Part shown: positions 8,306-15,919 of the stretch, one piece after another
How positions within the stretch are numbered: position 1 is the first letter of the stretch
How the letters are laid out: the number at the start of each line of letters is the position of its first letter
Program-made: the position numbers and the translations under genes
Notes under the pieces: model-generated
Database searches by the model: none
What the model saw: the letters and a program-made list of their open reading frames with translations, nothing else
What the model was told of the DNA's origin: nothing
Assembly (NCBI RefSeq): GCF_022398325.1
Contig: NZ_JAKEVD010000002.1
Location: 143,356-207,355 of the forward strand
Direction of reading: 5' to 3'
DNA length: 64,000 nt
From: Shewanella sp. Isolate13
GTDB taxonomy: Bacteria; Pseudomonadota; Gammaproteobacteria; Enterobacterales; Shewanellaceae

Positions 8306-9342
8306 TGAAAGGGTATGCGCTACAGCCGATACAATGGATTGGAATCGCCATCGTCATCGCTCTTGTCGGTCTTTGTGCTGGTCGCTTCTCTGTCAATCCA
8401 GCGGATCTGTTCAGTGCAATTCAAAAGCTACCGTCAGTGCTGAGTAGCTTGATAATTACAGGCCAGGTTCCCGATGATCTGACTCAAGAAGAGCGCGTTA
8501 TTTTGCTTATTCGTTTTCCTCGTTTACTCACCGCCTTGATCGTCGGCGCAGGGCTGGCGGTTTCTGGCGCCGTTTACCAAGGGGTATTTCGTAATCCACT
8601 CGTGTCTCCAGATATTTTAGGGGTGGCATCGGGCTGTATGTTTGGTGCGGCGATGGGACTCATTATGCCGGGGAGTAGTTGGCTTATGGTGCAGCTGCTG
8701 GCATTTGTCTGTGGCTTATCAGCCGCTTGCGCCGCCATGTTTATGGCCAGACGTTTTGGCAGTAACAGCCTGCTGTTGATGATTATGACAGGCATTATCG
8801 TCGGTTCGATATTTGGTGCCGCCCTGACCATGCTAAAAGCCTTAGCCGATCCCTATGGTGAGTTACCCGCCATCGTATTTTGGCTGATGGGCTCGCTTTC
8901 TGTGAGCAGCTGGAGCACGGTGGCGCAGCTTATTATCCCTGTTTCCCTTGGTTATGGGCTTATTCACACATTGCGTTACCGCCTTAATGTTCTGTGTTTA
9001 GGCGACCATCAAAGCCGTAGCTTAGGGGTTGAGCCTGCAAGGCTGCGCATCGTGTTGATTGTGATTAGCTCCTTTATCGTGGCTTCCTGCGTGGCAACTG
9101 TTGGCTCTGTCGCCTGGATTGGCCTTGTTGTGCCGCACATGGTTCGTACCTTCACTGGAGCCAATAATATGCGCCTTATTCCTATCTCCACAGCCGTGGG
9201 CGCCATGTTTTTACTGCTAGCCGATAGCGTGGCTCGCGCGAGCTTTAGCATGGAGATCCCCATTGGCATAGTTACCTCTTTAGTGGGCGCGCCTCTGTTT
9301 GCCTTCCTACTGTTTCGCTTTCGTCAAGGAGGGGCTTACTAA
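8296..9342 (+). CDS. FecCD-family ABC transporter permease
   Basis: A 348-residue inner-membrane permease of the FecCD/BtuC family with about ten hydrophobic helices. Family signatures are RFPRLLTALIVGAGLAVSG near residue 75 and the following YQGVFRNPLVSPDILGVASG, then VGSVAWIGLVVPHMVR near 270, which contains the coupling region contacting the ATPase. It works as a homodimer. It begins within the binding-protein gene and its stop overlaps the ATPase start (TAATG). There is only one permease gene, as expected for a BtuC-like homodimeric importer. Confidence 0.92.
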   Translation: MSLVKGYALQPIQWIGIAIVIALVGLCAGRFSVNPADLFSAIQKLPSVLSSLIITGQVPDDLTQEERVILLIRFPRLLTALIVGAGLAVSGAVYQGVFRNPLVSPDILGVASGCMFGAAMGLIMPGSSWLMVQLLAFVCGLSAACAAMFMARRFGSNSLLLMIMTGIIVGSIFGAALTMLKALADPYGELPAIVFWLMGSLSVSSWSTVAQLIIPVSLGYGLIHTLRYRLNVLCLGDHQSRSLGVEPARLRIVLIVISSFIVASCVATVGSVAWIGLVVPHMVRTFTGANNMRLIPISTAVGAMFLLLADSVARASFSMEIPIGIVTSLVGAPLFAFLLFRFRQGGAY

Positions 9343-10679
9343 TGCTATCGGTTACGGACATTAGTTATTACGTTGACGATAAGTGCTTATTAGAAGGGGT
9401 TAGCTTTGAGCTAAAAGCAGGAGAGTTTCTAGCGATTTTAGGGGCTAATGGTGCGGGTAAAACCACCTTGATGAACTGCTTATGTGGACTAAACCAGCCT
9501 AGTCAGGGGACTGTGTATCTTAATTCCTCGGCGCTAGACAAGATGAGCCGCGCCGAAATTGCGCAGCAGATGGCGCTGGTGCCACAGCAACAAGAAACAG
9601 CCTTTGCTTTTACTGCGTTAGAGATGGTGGTGATGGGGCGTACCCCTTTTCTATCGACCTTTGAGTCTCCCTCTGAACAAGACATTCATGATGCTAAAAG
9701 AGTGATGCAGCTGCTTGATGTCGGGGGCTTGGCCAAGGCGGATTATAACCGCCTCTCTGGTGGTGAACGTCAACTGGTGTTACTGGCTAGAGCGCTGTTT
9801 CAGAGTGAGCAGTTACTGCTACTCGATGAGCCAACCAATCATCTCGACTATCGTAATAAGTTTCAAATTTTATCTCAGGTTAAGCGTAGCTGCATCGATT
9901 CCAATACTGCGGTCATTGCCATCTTACACGATCCCAACCTAGCCCAGCTGTATGCCGACAAGGTGCTGCTATTGGAGCATGGCAAGGTGTTGGATTATGG
10001 CGAGCGCGCAGCAGTTATGACCAGCAAGAACATCAGTCGCCTCTATGGCTTGGCCACAGCTAGTTACCAAGTCGCCTCGCAGGAGTTTTTTATGCCACAG
10101 AATGTATTGGGATTAAGTCAGAGTAATGTACTCATCATTACCGGCGAAAGCGGCAGTGGCAAAACCACGGCTTTGGCTCGGTTTATCGAGCAGTGCCAGC
10201 AAAAGCATATCCCGCTCAAGGGAATGCTCTGTCCCGGGGTGATGAAGGAGGGGCGGCGTTTCAGTAGCGACATCGTTGATATTGCTACGGATGAGCGCTG
10301 TCTATTCGGTCATCGTACCGGTGTATTAGATAAGAAGACTGGCACCCGCTTCAGCTTTACCCAAGAGGGGATAGCGCTGGGTAAGCAAGCGCTCGACCAC
10401 AATAATTTCCAGCAAGGCGATATCTGTATTGTGGATGAGATCGGACCGATGGAACTAGGGGGGCAAGGATTTGGCATGCAGATAGCCCCACTGCTTGCGG
10501 TGGCTAATAGCCGTCATATCTGGGTGGTTCGCCCAAGCTTAATTGAGCAAGTATGTCGTCATTGGTCGTTAAACAAGCCTGAAATCATCGATGTTGAAGA
10601 TCTTAGTTTGCCACAAAAACTGATGCAGTTTATCAGCGTCGAAAAAATAGGTATGAGAGTAGGTGAATCGATTACATGA
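9342..10679 (+). CDS. ABC importer ATPase fused to a THEP1-like NTPase domain
   Basis: A 445-residue fusion. Residues 1-245 are a FecE/BtuD-type ATPase with Walker A GANGAGKT (34-41), signature LSGGERQ (138-144), Walker B LLLLDEP (158-164) and switch His196. Residues about 262-430 form a second P-loop domain with its own Walker A GESGSGKT (268-275) and DEIGPMEL (365-372). That last motif is typical of the NTPase_1/THEP1 nucleoside-triphosphatase family (COG1618-like), with CPGV and F-S-x-D-I-V in between. FecE-type ATPases normally end near 255 residues, so the extra domain is unusual. A sequencing fusion is unlikely because the frame is continuous through a natural linker (EFFMPQNVLG). It overlaps the next gene by ATGA. 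Confidence 0.88.
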   Translation: MLSVTDISYYVDDKCLLEGVSFELKAGEFLAILGANGAGKTTLMNCLCGLNQPSQGTVYLNSSALDKMSRAEIAQQMALVPQQQETAFAFTALEMVVMGRTPFLSTFESPSEQDIHDAKRVMQLLDVGGLAKADYNRLSGGERQLVLLARALFQSEQLLLLDEPTNHLDYRNKFQILSQVKRSCIDSNTAVIAILHDPNLAQLYADKVLLLEHGKVLDYGERAAVMTSKNISRLYGLATASYQVASQEFFMPQNVLGLSQSNVLIITGESGSGKTTALARFIEQCQQKHIPLKGMLCPGVMKEGRRFSSDIVDIATDERCLFGHRTGVLDKKTGTRFSFTQEGIALGKQALDHNNFQQGDICIVDEIGPMELGGQGFGMQIAPLLAVANSRHIWVVRPSLIEQVCRHWSLNKPEIIDVEDLSLPQKLMQFISVEKIGMRVGESIT

Positions 10680-11368
10680 GTGACTTAAGTTTGAAGCAGT
10701 CTAAAGAGCTTGAGCAAAGCTCACTCGCTGCCCGTTTGGCAAACATTGTGCTGTTAGCTCTCGCTGTCATGACATTGAGCCTAATAAACGCCGATAGCCT
10801 GCTGTTTCCATCAAGCAGTGTGATGACCTACCTAGTGGTTACCGCTATCGTCAGTTTAGTTTGTTTGTGTGGTTTCTCGATAAAAACGCGTTTACAAGCC
10901 AACTATGTATGGGCAGTCACTTTTGTTGCGCTGTTGCTACTTGGATATAGCCAAACACTGGAGCCACCAACGGGTGATAGCGCTATGCTTACATCCTTAT
11001 GGGCGCAGCTATTTTTCCTATCTCGGCCTATCGCGCTCGGTTTGGCGATTGCAGCCAGCCTTGGTTATTTATTTCATGGGGTTTGGCGTGACACTCATTT
11101 AGAGAGTCATAGTCACCTACTCAGTTTGCTGGCGGGTACCGCATTTCTTGGTGGTGAGATCGCAGGCAGTTACTGGGCATTTATTGGCTGGGGCCGCAGC
11201 TGGAGTTGGAGCGGTCACTTCTTCTTTTCGGCGTTAACTTACCTGTTATTCATTCTGGTATTTCACTTACCTAAGGCCTGGTTTGCTAATGCTAGAGCAC
11301 TGGGCATGGGTAAGGCGGCGGTATTGGGCTTTATCTGCGTATTGATGTTGGGGTATCGCTTGTCATGA
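10676..11368 (+). CDS. CcsA/ResC-like polytopic membrane protein
   Basis: A 230-residue membrane protein with about six or seven hydrophobic segments (roughly 22-40, 50-68, 76-91, 108-134, 148-170, 182-197, 212-226). Residues 160-194 (GEIAGSYWAFIGWGRSWSWS, then two more segments) strongly resemble the tryptophan-rich WWD segment of CcsA/ResC/CcmC heme-handling proteins. The Asp after the second WxW position is replaced by Ser179. A histidine cluster (H134, H141, H145, H147) precedes it and H181/H197 follow. It is shorter than usual CcsA. It is coupled by ATGA overlaps to the ATPase upstream and to a ResB-like gene downstream, and that pairing is what makes the assignment credible. Function in this operon is unknown. 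Confidence 0.65.
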   Translation: MSDLSLKQSKELEQSSLAARLANIVLLALAVMTLSLINADSLLFPSSSVMTYLVVTAIVSLVCLCGFSIKTRLQANYVWAVTFVALLLLGYSQTLEPPTGDSAMLTSLWAQLFFLSRPIALGLAIAASLGYLFHGVWRDTHLESHSHLLSLLAGTAFLGGEIAGSYWAFIGWGRSWSWSGHFFFSALTYLLFILVFHLPKAWFANARALGMGKAAVLGFICVLMLGYRLS

Positions 11369-12189
11369 GAATGAACTGGTTATTTTCGATGCGCCTCGCC
11401 TTCGTGTTGCTAATGCTCCTGTCGCTATGGTTCGCCATAGGCGTAGGCCTGAGTGAGTATGAGCTCTATCGTCAAGTGTTAAGGGCGTTAAACGATCTAC
11501 CTATGTCCCAGTGGCTACAAAGCTTAATAGCTGCGCCCATGGTAGGGTTCTGGTTAGCGGGTCTATTTGGCTTGATGTTGCTGCTAGGGTTAAACACCGC
11601 CTTATGTTCTTGGCGCGATCTATTGCCTATCTGGCGTCATAAGCGTTGGCGTAGCCCGCGGATCATGATGCTGCCCATTCATATCCTGACCTTACTGGTT
11701 TTCATCTTCCATGGCGTTGATCTGGTATTTATCCACGGTCACGATAGCGCGGTGCTACATCAGGGCGAGCGTTTCAATAGTGGTCGTTACCAGATTAAGT
11801 TAGTTAGCGTCGACTATCGCGATGATGTCAGCCTGATCACTGAAGATGAAACAGGCTTTAGTCCGGCTGGGCGGATCACTCGCCGCAGTGTGGAGCAGTT
11901 CGATCCTCGTATAAACTCCGCCTATTTTATTGTTCAAGATGGTGAGCAAAAAATCAGTGGTGATGCAGGGTTTATGCGGCCCTTTAGATGGAGGGACCTG
12001 TATATCACAGTGACAGATTTTAGAGTGCCACATCAAGAAGAGGCGCGTGGGGTGCAGGTTAAGGTGCTCGCGGTACATAACCCGCTAGTGAATTATTTTT
12101 TTGTCTGTTATGGCCTGCTATTAGTGAGTTTATTGCTGCAAGGACTGGTGTTTTGGCGCCGCTCAATTAACAAAGGGGGCCGTCGATGA
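11365..12189 (+). CDS. ResB/Ccs1-like membrane protein
   Basis: A 274-residue protein with ResB topology: TM1 about 8-28, TM2 about 55-82, TM3 about 99-122, a soluble (expected periplasmic) domain of about 120 residues, then TM4 about 243-262 and a basic tail. The N-terminus (SMRLAFVLLMLLSLWFAIG) and the LLGLNTALCSWRDL segment after TM2 resemble ResB/Ccs1. Histidines flank TM3 (FIFHGVDLVFIHGHDS) and could be heme or metal ligands. In system II cytochrome c maturation, ResB and ResC together export heme and ligate it. Here the pair sits within a nutrient-uptake operon with no apocytochrome gene. Remote homology only; ATGA overlaps on both sides. Confidence 0.62.
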   Translation: MRMNWLFSMRLAFVLLMLLSLWFAIGVGLSEYELYRQVLRALNDLPMSQWLQSLIAAPMVGFWLAGLFGLMLLLGLNTALCSWRDLLPIWRHKRWRSPRIMMLPIHILTLLVFIFHGVDLVFIHGHDSAVLHQGERFNSGRYQIKLVSVDYRDDVSLITEDETGFSPAGRITRRSVEQFDPRINSAYFIVQDGEQKISGDAGFMRPFRWRDLYITVTDFRVPHQEEARGVQVKVLAVHNPLVNYFFVCYGLLLVSLLLQGLVFWRRSINKGGRR

Positions 12190-12971
12190 TGGGTCGTATT
12201 CATTACAGTTTGTTGGCTATTTGTTGTGCGCTGTCTTTGGCCGTTAATGCATCAGAGGCTAGAGGCGACAAGGCGCTGAACCATTTAGCAGAGCAATGGC
12301 TGGAGCAGATAAAACAGCCTGTTGAGCAGTCGGTGCAGCTAGGTGAAGAGGCCGCAGCATGGCAACAGCAAAAAGCGCAATCCCTGTCACAGCAGCAGCA
12401 AGATCTCGGTGAGCTCTATTGGACCGAATACCAATTGCAAAAACAGCAAAGGTATCTGGCCTCACTACAGGCAGAGGTCAAACTTTTGCAGCAAGATATC
12501 GCGACGATTAGTGCACTTAAGCAGGAACTAGAGCCGCAGTTGGAGATCTGGTATGCCATGCTGGAGCGTCAGATCAGCGCTGACTTGCCTTTCGATTATG
12601 AGGAGCGTAAGCGACGTCTAGCGTTTCTACGTAGTGCGATGGATAGCAGTGAGTTGCCATTGGCCGAACGTTTTCGGCGCTTGCTTGATGTTATTAGTAT
12701 CGAGGTCGCTTACGGTTATGGCCAGCAGATAACTCAGGAGATCATCGTTATCGATGAGCAGCCTGTACAAGTGAACCTGCTGCGTTTAGGTCGCCTATCT
12801 TGGTTCTATATGACGCCCGATGAGCAAAAGCTTGGTTGGTTTGATAGCCAGTCTCGAAAATGGCAGCCTTTAGCGGCTAACGAGCAGGGCGATATTCGAT
12901 TAGCCATGGCAATCACATCGAATAAGCAGGTTGCCCAGATTGTTAACCTGCCATTGGGAGCGCAAAGATAA
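12186..12971 (+). CDS. DUF3450 periplasmic coiled-coil protein of the TonB2 module
   Basis: A 261-residue exported protein with signal peptide about 1-22 (cleavage near VNA-SEA). A Gln- and Glu-rich coiled coil spans about 25-130, and a compact C-terminal part follows with FDYEERKRRLAFLRSAM and RLLDVISIEVAYG. This matches the DUF3450 family, which is regularly encoded directly upstream of TtpC/ExbB2 in Vibrio and Shewanella TonB2 clusters. Its biochemical role is not established; a structural link between the inner-membrane motor and the cell wall or TonB is a reasonable inference. ATGA overlap upstream and TAATG overlap downstream. Confidence 0.85.
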   Translation: MMGRIHYSLLAICCALSLAVNASEARGDKALNHLAEQWLEQIKQPVEQSVQLGEEAAAWQQQKAQSLSQQQQDLGELYWTEYQLQKQQRYLASLQAEVKLLQQDIATISALKQELEPQLEIWYAMLERQISADLPFDYEERKRRLAFLRSAMDSSELPLAERFRRLLDVISIEVAYGYGQQITQEIIVIDEQPVQVNLLRLGRLSWFYMTPDEQKLGWFDSQSRKWQPLAANEQGDIRLAMAITSNKQVAQIVNLPLGAQR

Positions 12972-14377
12972 TGAGATCAGCAATTTTAGTCTTATTGTTA
13001 AGTGTATCGCCATTGGCTTTTACACAAGAACCGACTGTAAAAGAGACTGCGGAGTATCAAGCGCTTGAGCAACAAATTGAGCTGCGAGCATCTGAGATAG
13101 CGCAACAGAACTTGCGTTGGAGCAGTGACTTAAAGCAAGAGATTGATGAGGTTAAAACTAATCAACAGCAGCTGGCTAAGCGCTTAAATGACAAACGCAC
13201 CCAGCTTGAGCTGTTAAATCAGCAGTTGATTGAGTTAGCTCAGCAAAAGCAAAGCCTCAGCCAAGACTATCAGCTTGCGGTTGATGATATGAAACTAGTG
13301 CAGGGAGCCTATCAAAAGGCGTTGAGTAGTCTATCGCAGCAATGGCTGCAGAGTCCTACGCAGTTTGCTGCGCCTCAACGGCAGATTAGCTTAACGCTTG
13401 CCAAGGCGAGTACTGGCTTTCCAAGCTTGTCCCAGCTTAATGAGCTTGTCGGCTACGCTATCGATGATATGCAGATGACGGCTAAGGTACTCAGTGCCAG
13501 GGCGCCGATTGGCTCGGGCAACGGCAGCGTGAGCGAGCAAGCGTTAAAGGTATTTGGCGGCTTAATGGCGGTGAGTTATATCGAAAAGTCAGCGACTGAA
13601 ATGCCGAGTTATATCGCCTTAACAGGTGAGCTTCCCGTTGCAATCTCGCCAGTTGATTCAACAATCAGCGAGCAGTTAACCGCATGGCTGGAAGGTCAAT
13701 CTCTACTTCTGCCACTGGATTTAAGCCAGGGGCGAATGCTGCCAAGTCTTGCTGATAAGCAGAGCCTATCTGAGTGGATAAAAGATGGCGGTGAAGTGTT
13801 ATGGCCAATCCTTATCTTAGCGGCGCTGGGCATCGCTATAGCGCTATGGCGCGCGGTGATGCTGCTTTATTGGCGGCCGTTGGCACAGCTTAGTGAGCGA
13901 GATGAGACTAAAGCGGATCTACAAGCGATCAAGCAGCATCTCTTAAAAATGCCAAGGGTACCTGCTGCTAGCGTGTTGGCTAACGCAATCGTTGTGGGAA
14001 GTGGCGTTGAGGCGATGGATCAGCGGCTGAAACAATTAATGCTAAAGCAGATGGCCCAGTTTGAACGCGGGCTCGGCTTTATCGCGTTGTTGGCAGCAAT
14101 GGCACCTATGCTGGGGTTACTCGGTACGGTATCTGGCATGATTGAGACTTTCCAGTCGTTGACCGAGTTTGGTAATAGCGATCCCAAATTGCTCTCTCAA
14201 GGGATCAGTAAGGCGCTAATCACCACGCAGGCCGGATTGCTGGTGGCATTACCTCTGCTATTACTGCATTACCCACTTAAACGCCGTGCACAAGCATTGA
14301 GTTTGAATATGGAGCAGCAGTCGGCGCTGTTACTGGCGCTGAATCTTGAGCGGGGAGGCGAGCATGTCACTCGATAA
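12971..14377 (+). CDS. ttpC: TtpC-like protein: periplasmic coiled coil fused to a MotA/TolQ/ExbB domain
   Basis: A 468-residue protein. Signal-like N-terminus about 1-18, then a long periplasmic region with a Gln-rich coiled coil (about 25-120), then TM1 near 272-295. A MotA/TolQ/ExbB proton-channel domain follows with GFIALLAAMAPMLGLLGTVSGMIETF split over 360-385 and TTQAGLLVALPLLLLHYPL near 420. TtpC is the extra motor subunit essential to TonB2 systems in Vibrio. Its gene overlaps exbB2 by 14 nt. The motor uses proton-motive force to drive TonB, probably serving the receptor at the head of this run. Confidence 0.9.
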   Translation: MRSAILVLLLSVSPLAFTQEPTVKETAEYQALEQQIELRASEIAQQNLRWSSDLKQEIDEVKTNQQQLAKRLNDKRTQLELLNQQLIELAQQKQSLSQDYQLAVDDMKLVQGAYQKALSSLSQQWLQSPTQFAAPQRQISLTLAKASTGFPSLSQLNELVGYAIDDMQMTAKVLSARAPIGSGNGSVSEQALKVFGGLMAVSYIEKSATEMPSYIALTGELPVAISPVDSTISEQLTAWLEGQSLLLPLDLSQGRMLPSLADKQSLSEWIKDGGEVLWPILILAALGIAIALWRAVMLLYWRPLAQLSERDETKADLQAIKQHLLKMPRVPAASVLANAIVVGSGVEAMDQRLKQLMLKQMAQFERGLGFIALLAAMAPMLGLLGTVSGMIETFQSLTEFGNSDPKLLSQGISKALITTQAGLLVALPLLLLHYPLKRRAQALSLNMEQQSALLLALNLERGGEHVTR

Positions 14378-14882
14378 CATGCTGTTTTCGGCGCGCCAAT
14401 TTGCTCATGCCATTCTAGGCTTCATTGAGCTTGGCGGCATTGTCATGTGGCCGTTATTCATCTGTTGTTTATGGATGTTGTGGTTAGTGAGCCGGGCATT
14501 ATTCAAAGAGGCTGGCTTAAGTCAGCAGTTAATGAACGTGGCAACTCAACATGACTGGCTTAATCAGCGCTTGAGTTTGTTAGCGTTAAGGCAGGCACAA
14601 GCACAGCAATATGCGGATCTTCAAGGAGTGAAGTTACTCGCCATGGTTGCGCCGCTTCTAGGTTTACTCGGGACGGTTAGCGGCATGATTGCAATGTTTG
14701 ACGCCGGAGCCAGCTATGGTTTTCATGATCCAGCGGTGATTTCAGCAGGGATCTCCATGGCGATGGTCACCACTCAAACCGGTTTGTTTGTGGGGTTGAC
14801 TGGCGCGGTATTGGCATTTTTTTGGCAACGAAAACTAAACCGTGTCGACACGGATCTGTTAGCAGGAGACAAACATGCTTAG
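14364..14882 (+). CDS. exbB: ExbB2, TonB-system proton channel subunit
   Basis: A 172-residue MotA/TolQ/ExbB family protein. TM1 is at about 20-40 (GIVMWPLFICCLWMLWLVS), the conserved core LLAMVAPLLGLLGTVSGMI at about 90-110, and TM3 with TTQTGLFVGLTGAVLAFFW near 135-153. I chose the ATG at 14364 because GGGGAGG lies 5 bases upstream; a TTG 18 bases earlier is also in frame. It forms the pentameric motor around ExbD. Its end overlaps exbD by 8 nt. Confidence 0.92.
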   Translation: MSLDNMLFSARQFAHAILGFIELGGIVMWPLFICCLWMLWLVSRALFKEAGLSQQLMNVATQHDWLNQRLSLLALRQAQAQQYADLQGVKLLAMVAPLLGLLGTVSGMIAMFDAGASYGFHDPAVISAGISMAMVTTQTGLFVGLTGAVLAFFWQRKLNRVDTDLLAGDKHA

Positions 14883-15276
14883 CGATCGCTTTAGGCAGGA
14901 TAAAGATCCTGAGATCAACATGACGCCCATGCTCGATGTGGTTTTCATCTTGTTGATTTTCTTCATTGTGTCGACTAATTTTGTCCAGCAATCCTCGGTG
15001 GAGATCAAGCGGCCTCAAGCAAGTACAGCCACCAGTGTCGACGGTAGCCCAATTGTGGTCACACTCGATACCACAGGGCGGGTGTACTTTGAGTCAAAAG
15101 AGATCGATATCTATTACCTTCCCGGCAAGCTGCAGCAGATCGCCAGTCAAACCCCTAAGGCAAAGTTGTTGGTGGTTGCCGATACCCACTGTCCAACAGG
15201 GGTCACAATTAAGGTGCTGGATATTGCCAAGCAGGCCGGCATAAGCTTTAGTTCTGTGGCGTCAGAGATCCGCTAA
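14875..15276 (+). CDS. exbD: ExbD2, TonB-system accessory subunit
   Basis: A 133-residue ExbD/TolR protein: a short cytoplasmic N-terminus, one transmembrane helix at about 20-40 with the essential aspartate D21 (INMTPMLDVVFILLIFF), and a periplasmic domain ending in VLDIAKQAGISFSSVA. D21 corresponds to the proton-relay Asp of the family. GGAG lies upstream at 14865-14868. It overlaps exbB at the 5' end and tonB at the 3' end (TAATG). Confidence 0.93.
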   Translation: MLSDRFRQDKDPEINMTPMLDVVFILLIFFIVSTNFVQQSSVEIKRPQASTATSVDGSPIVVTLDTTGRVYFESKEIDIYYLPGKLQQIASQTPKAKLLVVADTHCPTGVTIKVLDIAKQAGISFSSVASEIR

Positions 15277-15917
15277 TGGATAGGAGGCGCGCTCAACAAG
15301 TGTTGGTAACCTCTGTGCGGTTAATGTTGTCAATTGCCGTGACAATATTGCTCTGTTATTACCTGCCTAACAGCCTTAATGCTAATCAACCAAAACCGTT
15401 TTTGACTCAGCAAGCAAAAGAGCTAGCACTGCCTTTGCTTCCTGCTGAAAAGCCGAAATTGCCGACACCCAAAGAGGTGCAGAGTAAGCCTGTGACAGCA
15501 AGCGTAGCAACGCCAGTATCGCCTAGCATACCCATCATGCCTACGGTTGCCGATCTGCCCCTGCAAGTGCCTGTGTTGGCCATTCCAAAACTTAGTGGTT
15601 TGAGCCTACCTAGCGTTGCACCTGTGATAGCTGGTATTAGAGATGTTGATAAAGCGCCGGAGTTACTGCGCTTTATTCAGCCGAAGATCCCGGTGGCTGG
15701 TCGTAAGTTCAAGAGCGGCGGCCGAGTGCTTTTACGCCTTATCGTTGAGGCCGATGGCGTGGTGAGTCAGGCACAGGTGTTAGAAGCTGAACCTAAGCAA
15801 GTGTTTGACCAATCGGCGATAGAGGCGGCGCGAAAATGGCGTTTTAAGCCTGCTGTTTTATCGGGTGAAGCGGTGAAGGTGTTTGTTGATGTACCGATTA
15901 ACTTTAAGGTGAGTTAA
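15276..15917 (+). CDS. tonB: TonB2 energy transducer
   Basis: A 213-residue TonB. An N-terminal membrane anchor at about 10-31 is followed by a Pro/Lys-containing periplasmic spacer at about 35-120 that is shorter than in TonB1. The C-terminal TonB domain covers about 130-213 (RVLLRLIVEADGVV, FDQSAIEAARKWRFKPAV, VPINFKVS). The final FDxxAxxAxxxWRFxPA block is the family signature. It contacts the TonB box of the outer-membrane receptor. The alternative GTG at 15300 would remove the charged tail ahead of the anchor and is less likely. Confidence 0.93.
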   Translation: MDRRRAQQVLVTSVRLMLSIAVTILLCYYLPNSLNANQPKPFLTQQAKELALPLLPAEKPKLPTPKEVQSKPVTASVATPVSPSIPIMPTVADLPLQVPVLAIPKLSGLSLPSVAPVIAGIRDVDKAPELLRFIQPKIPVAGRKFKSGGRVLLRLIVEADGVVSQAQVLEAEPKQVFDQSAIEAARKWRFKPAVLSGEAVKVFVDVPINFKVS

Positions 15918-15919
15918 CG

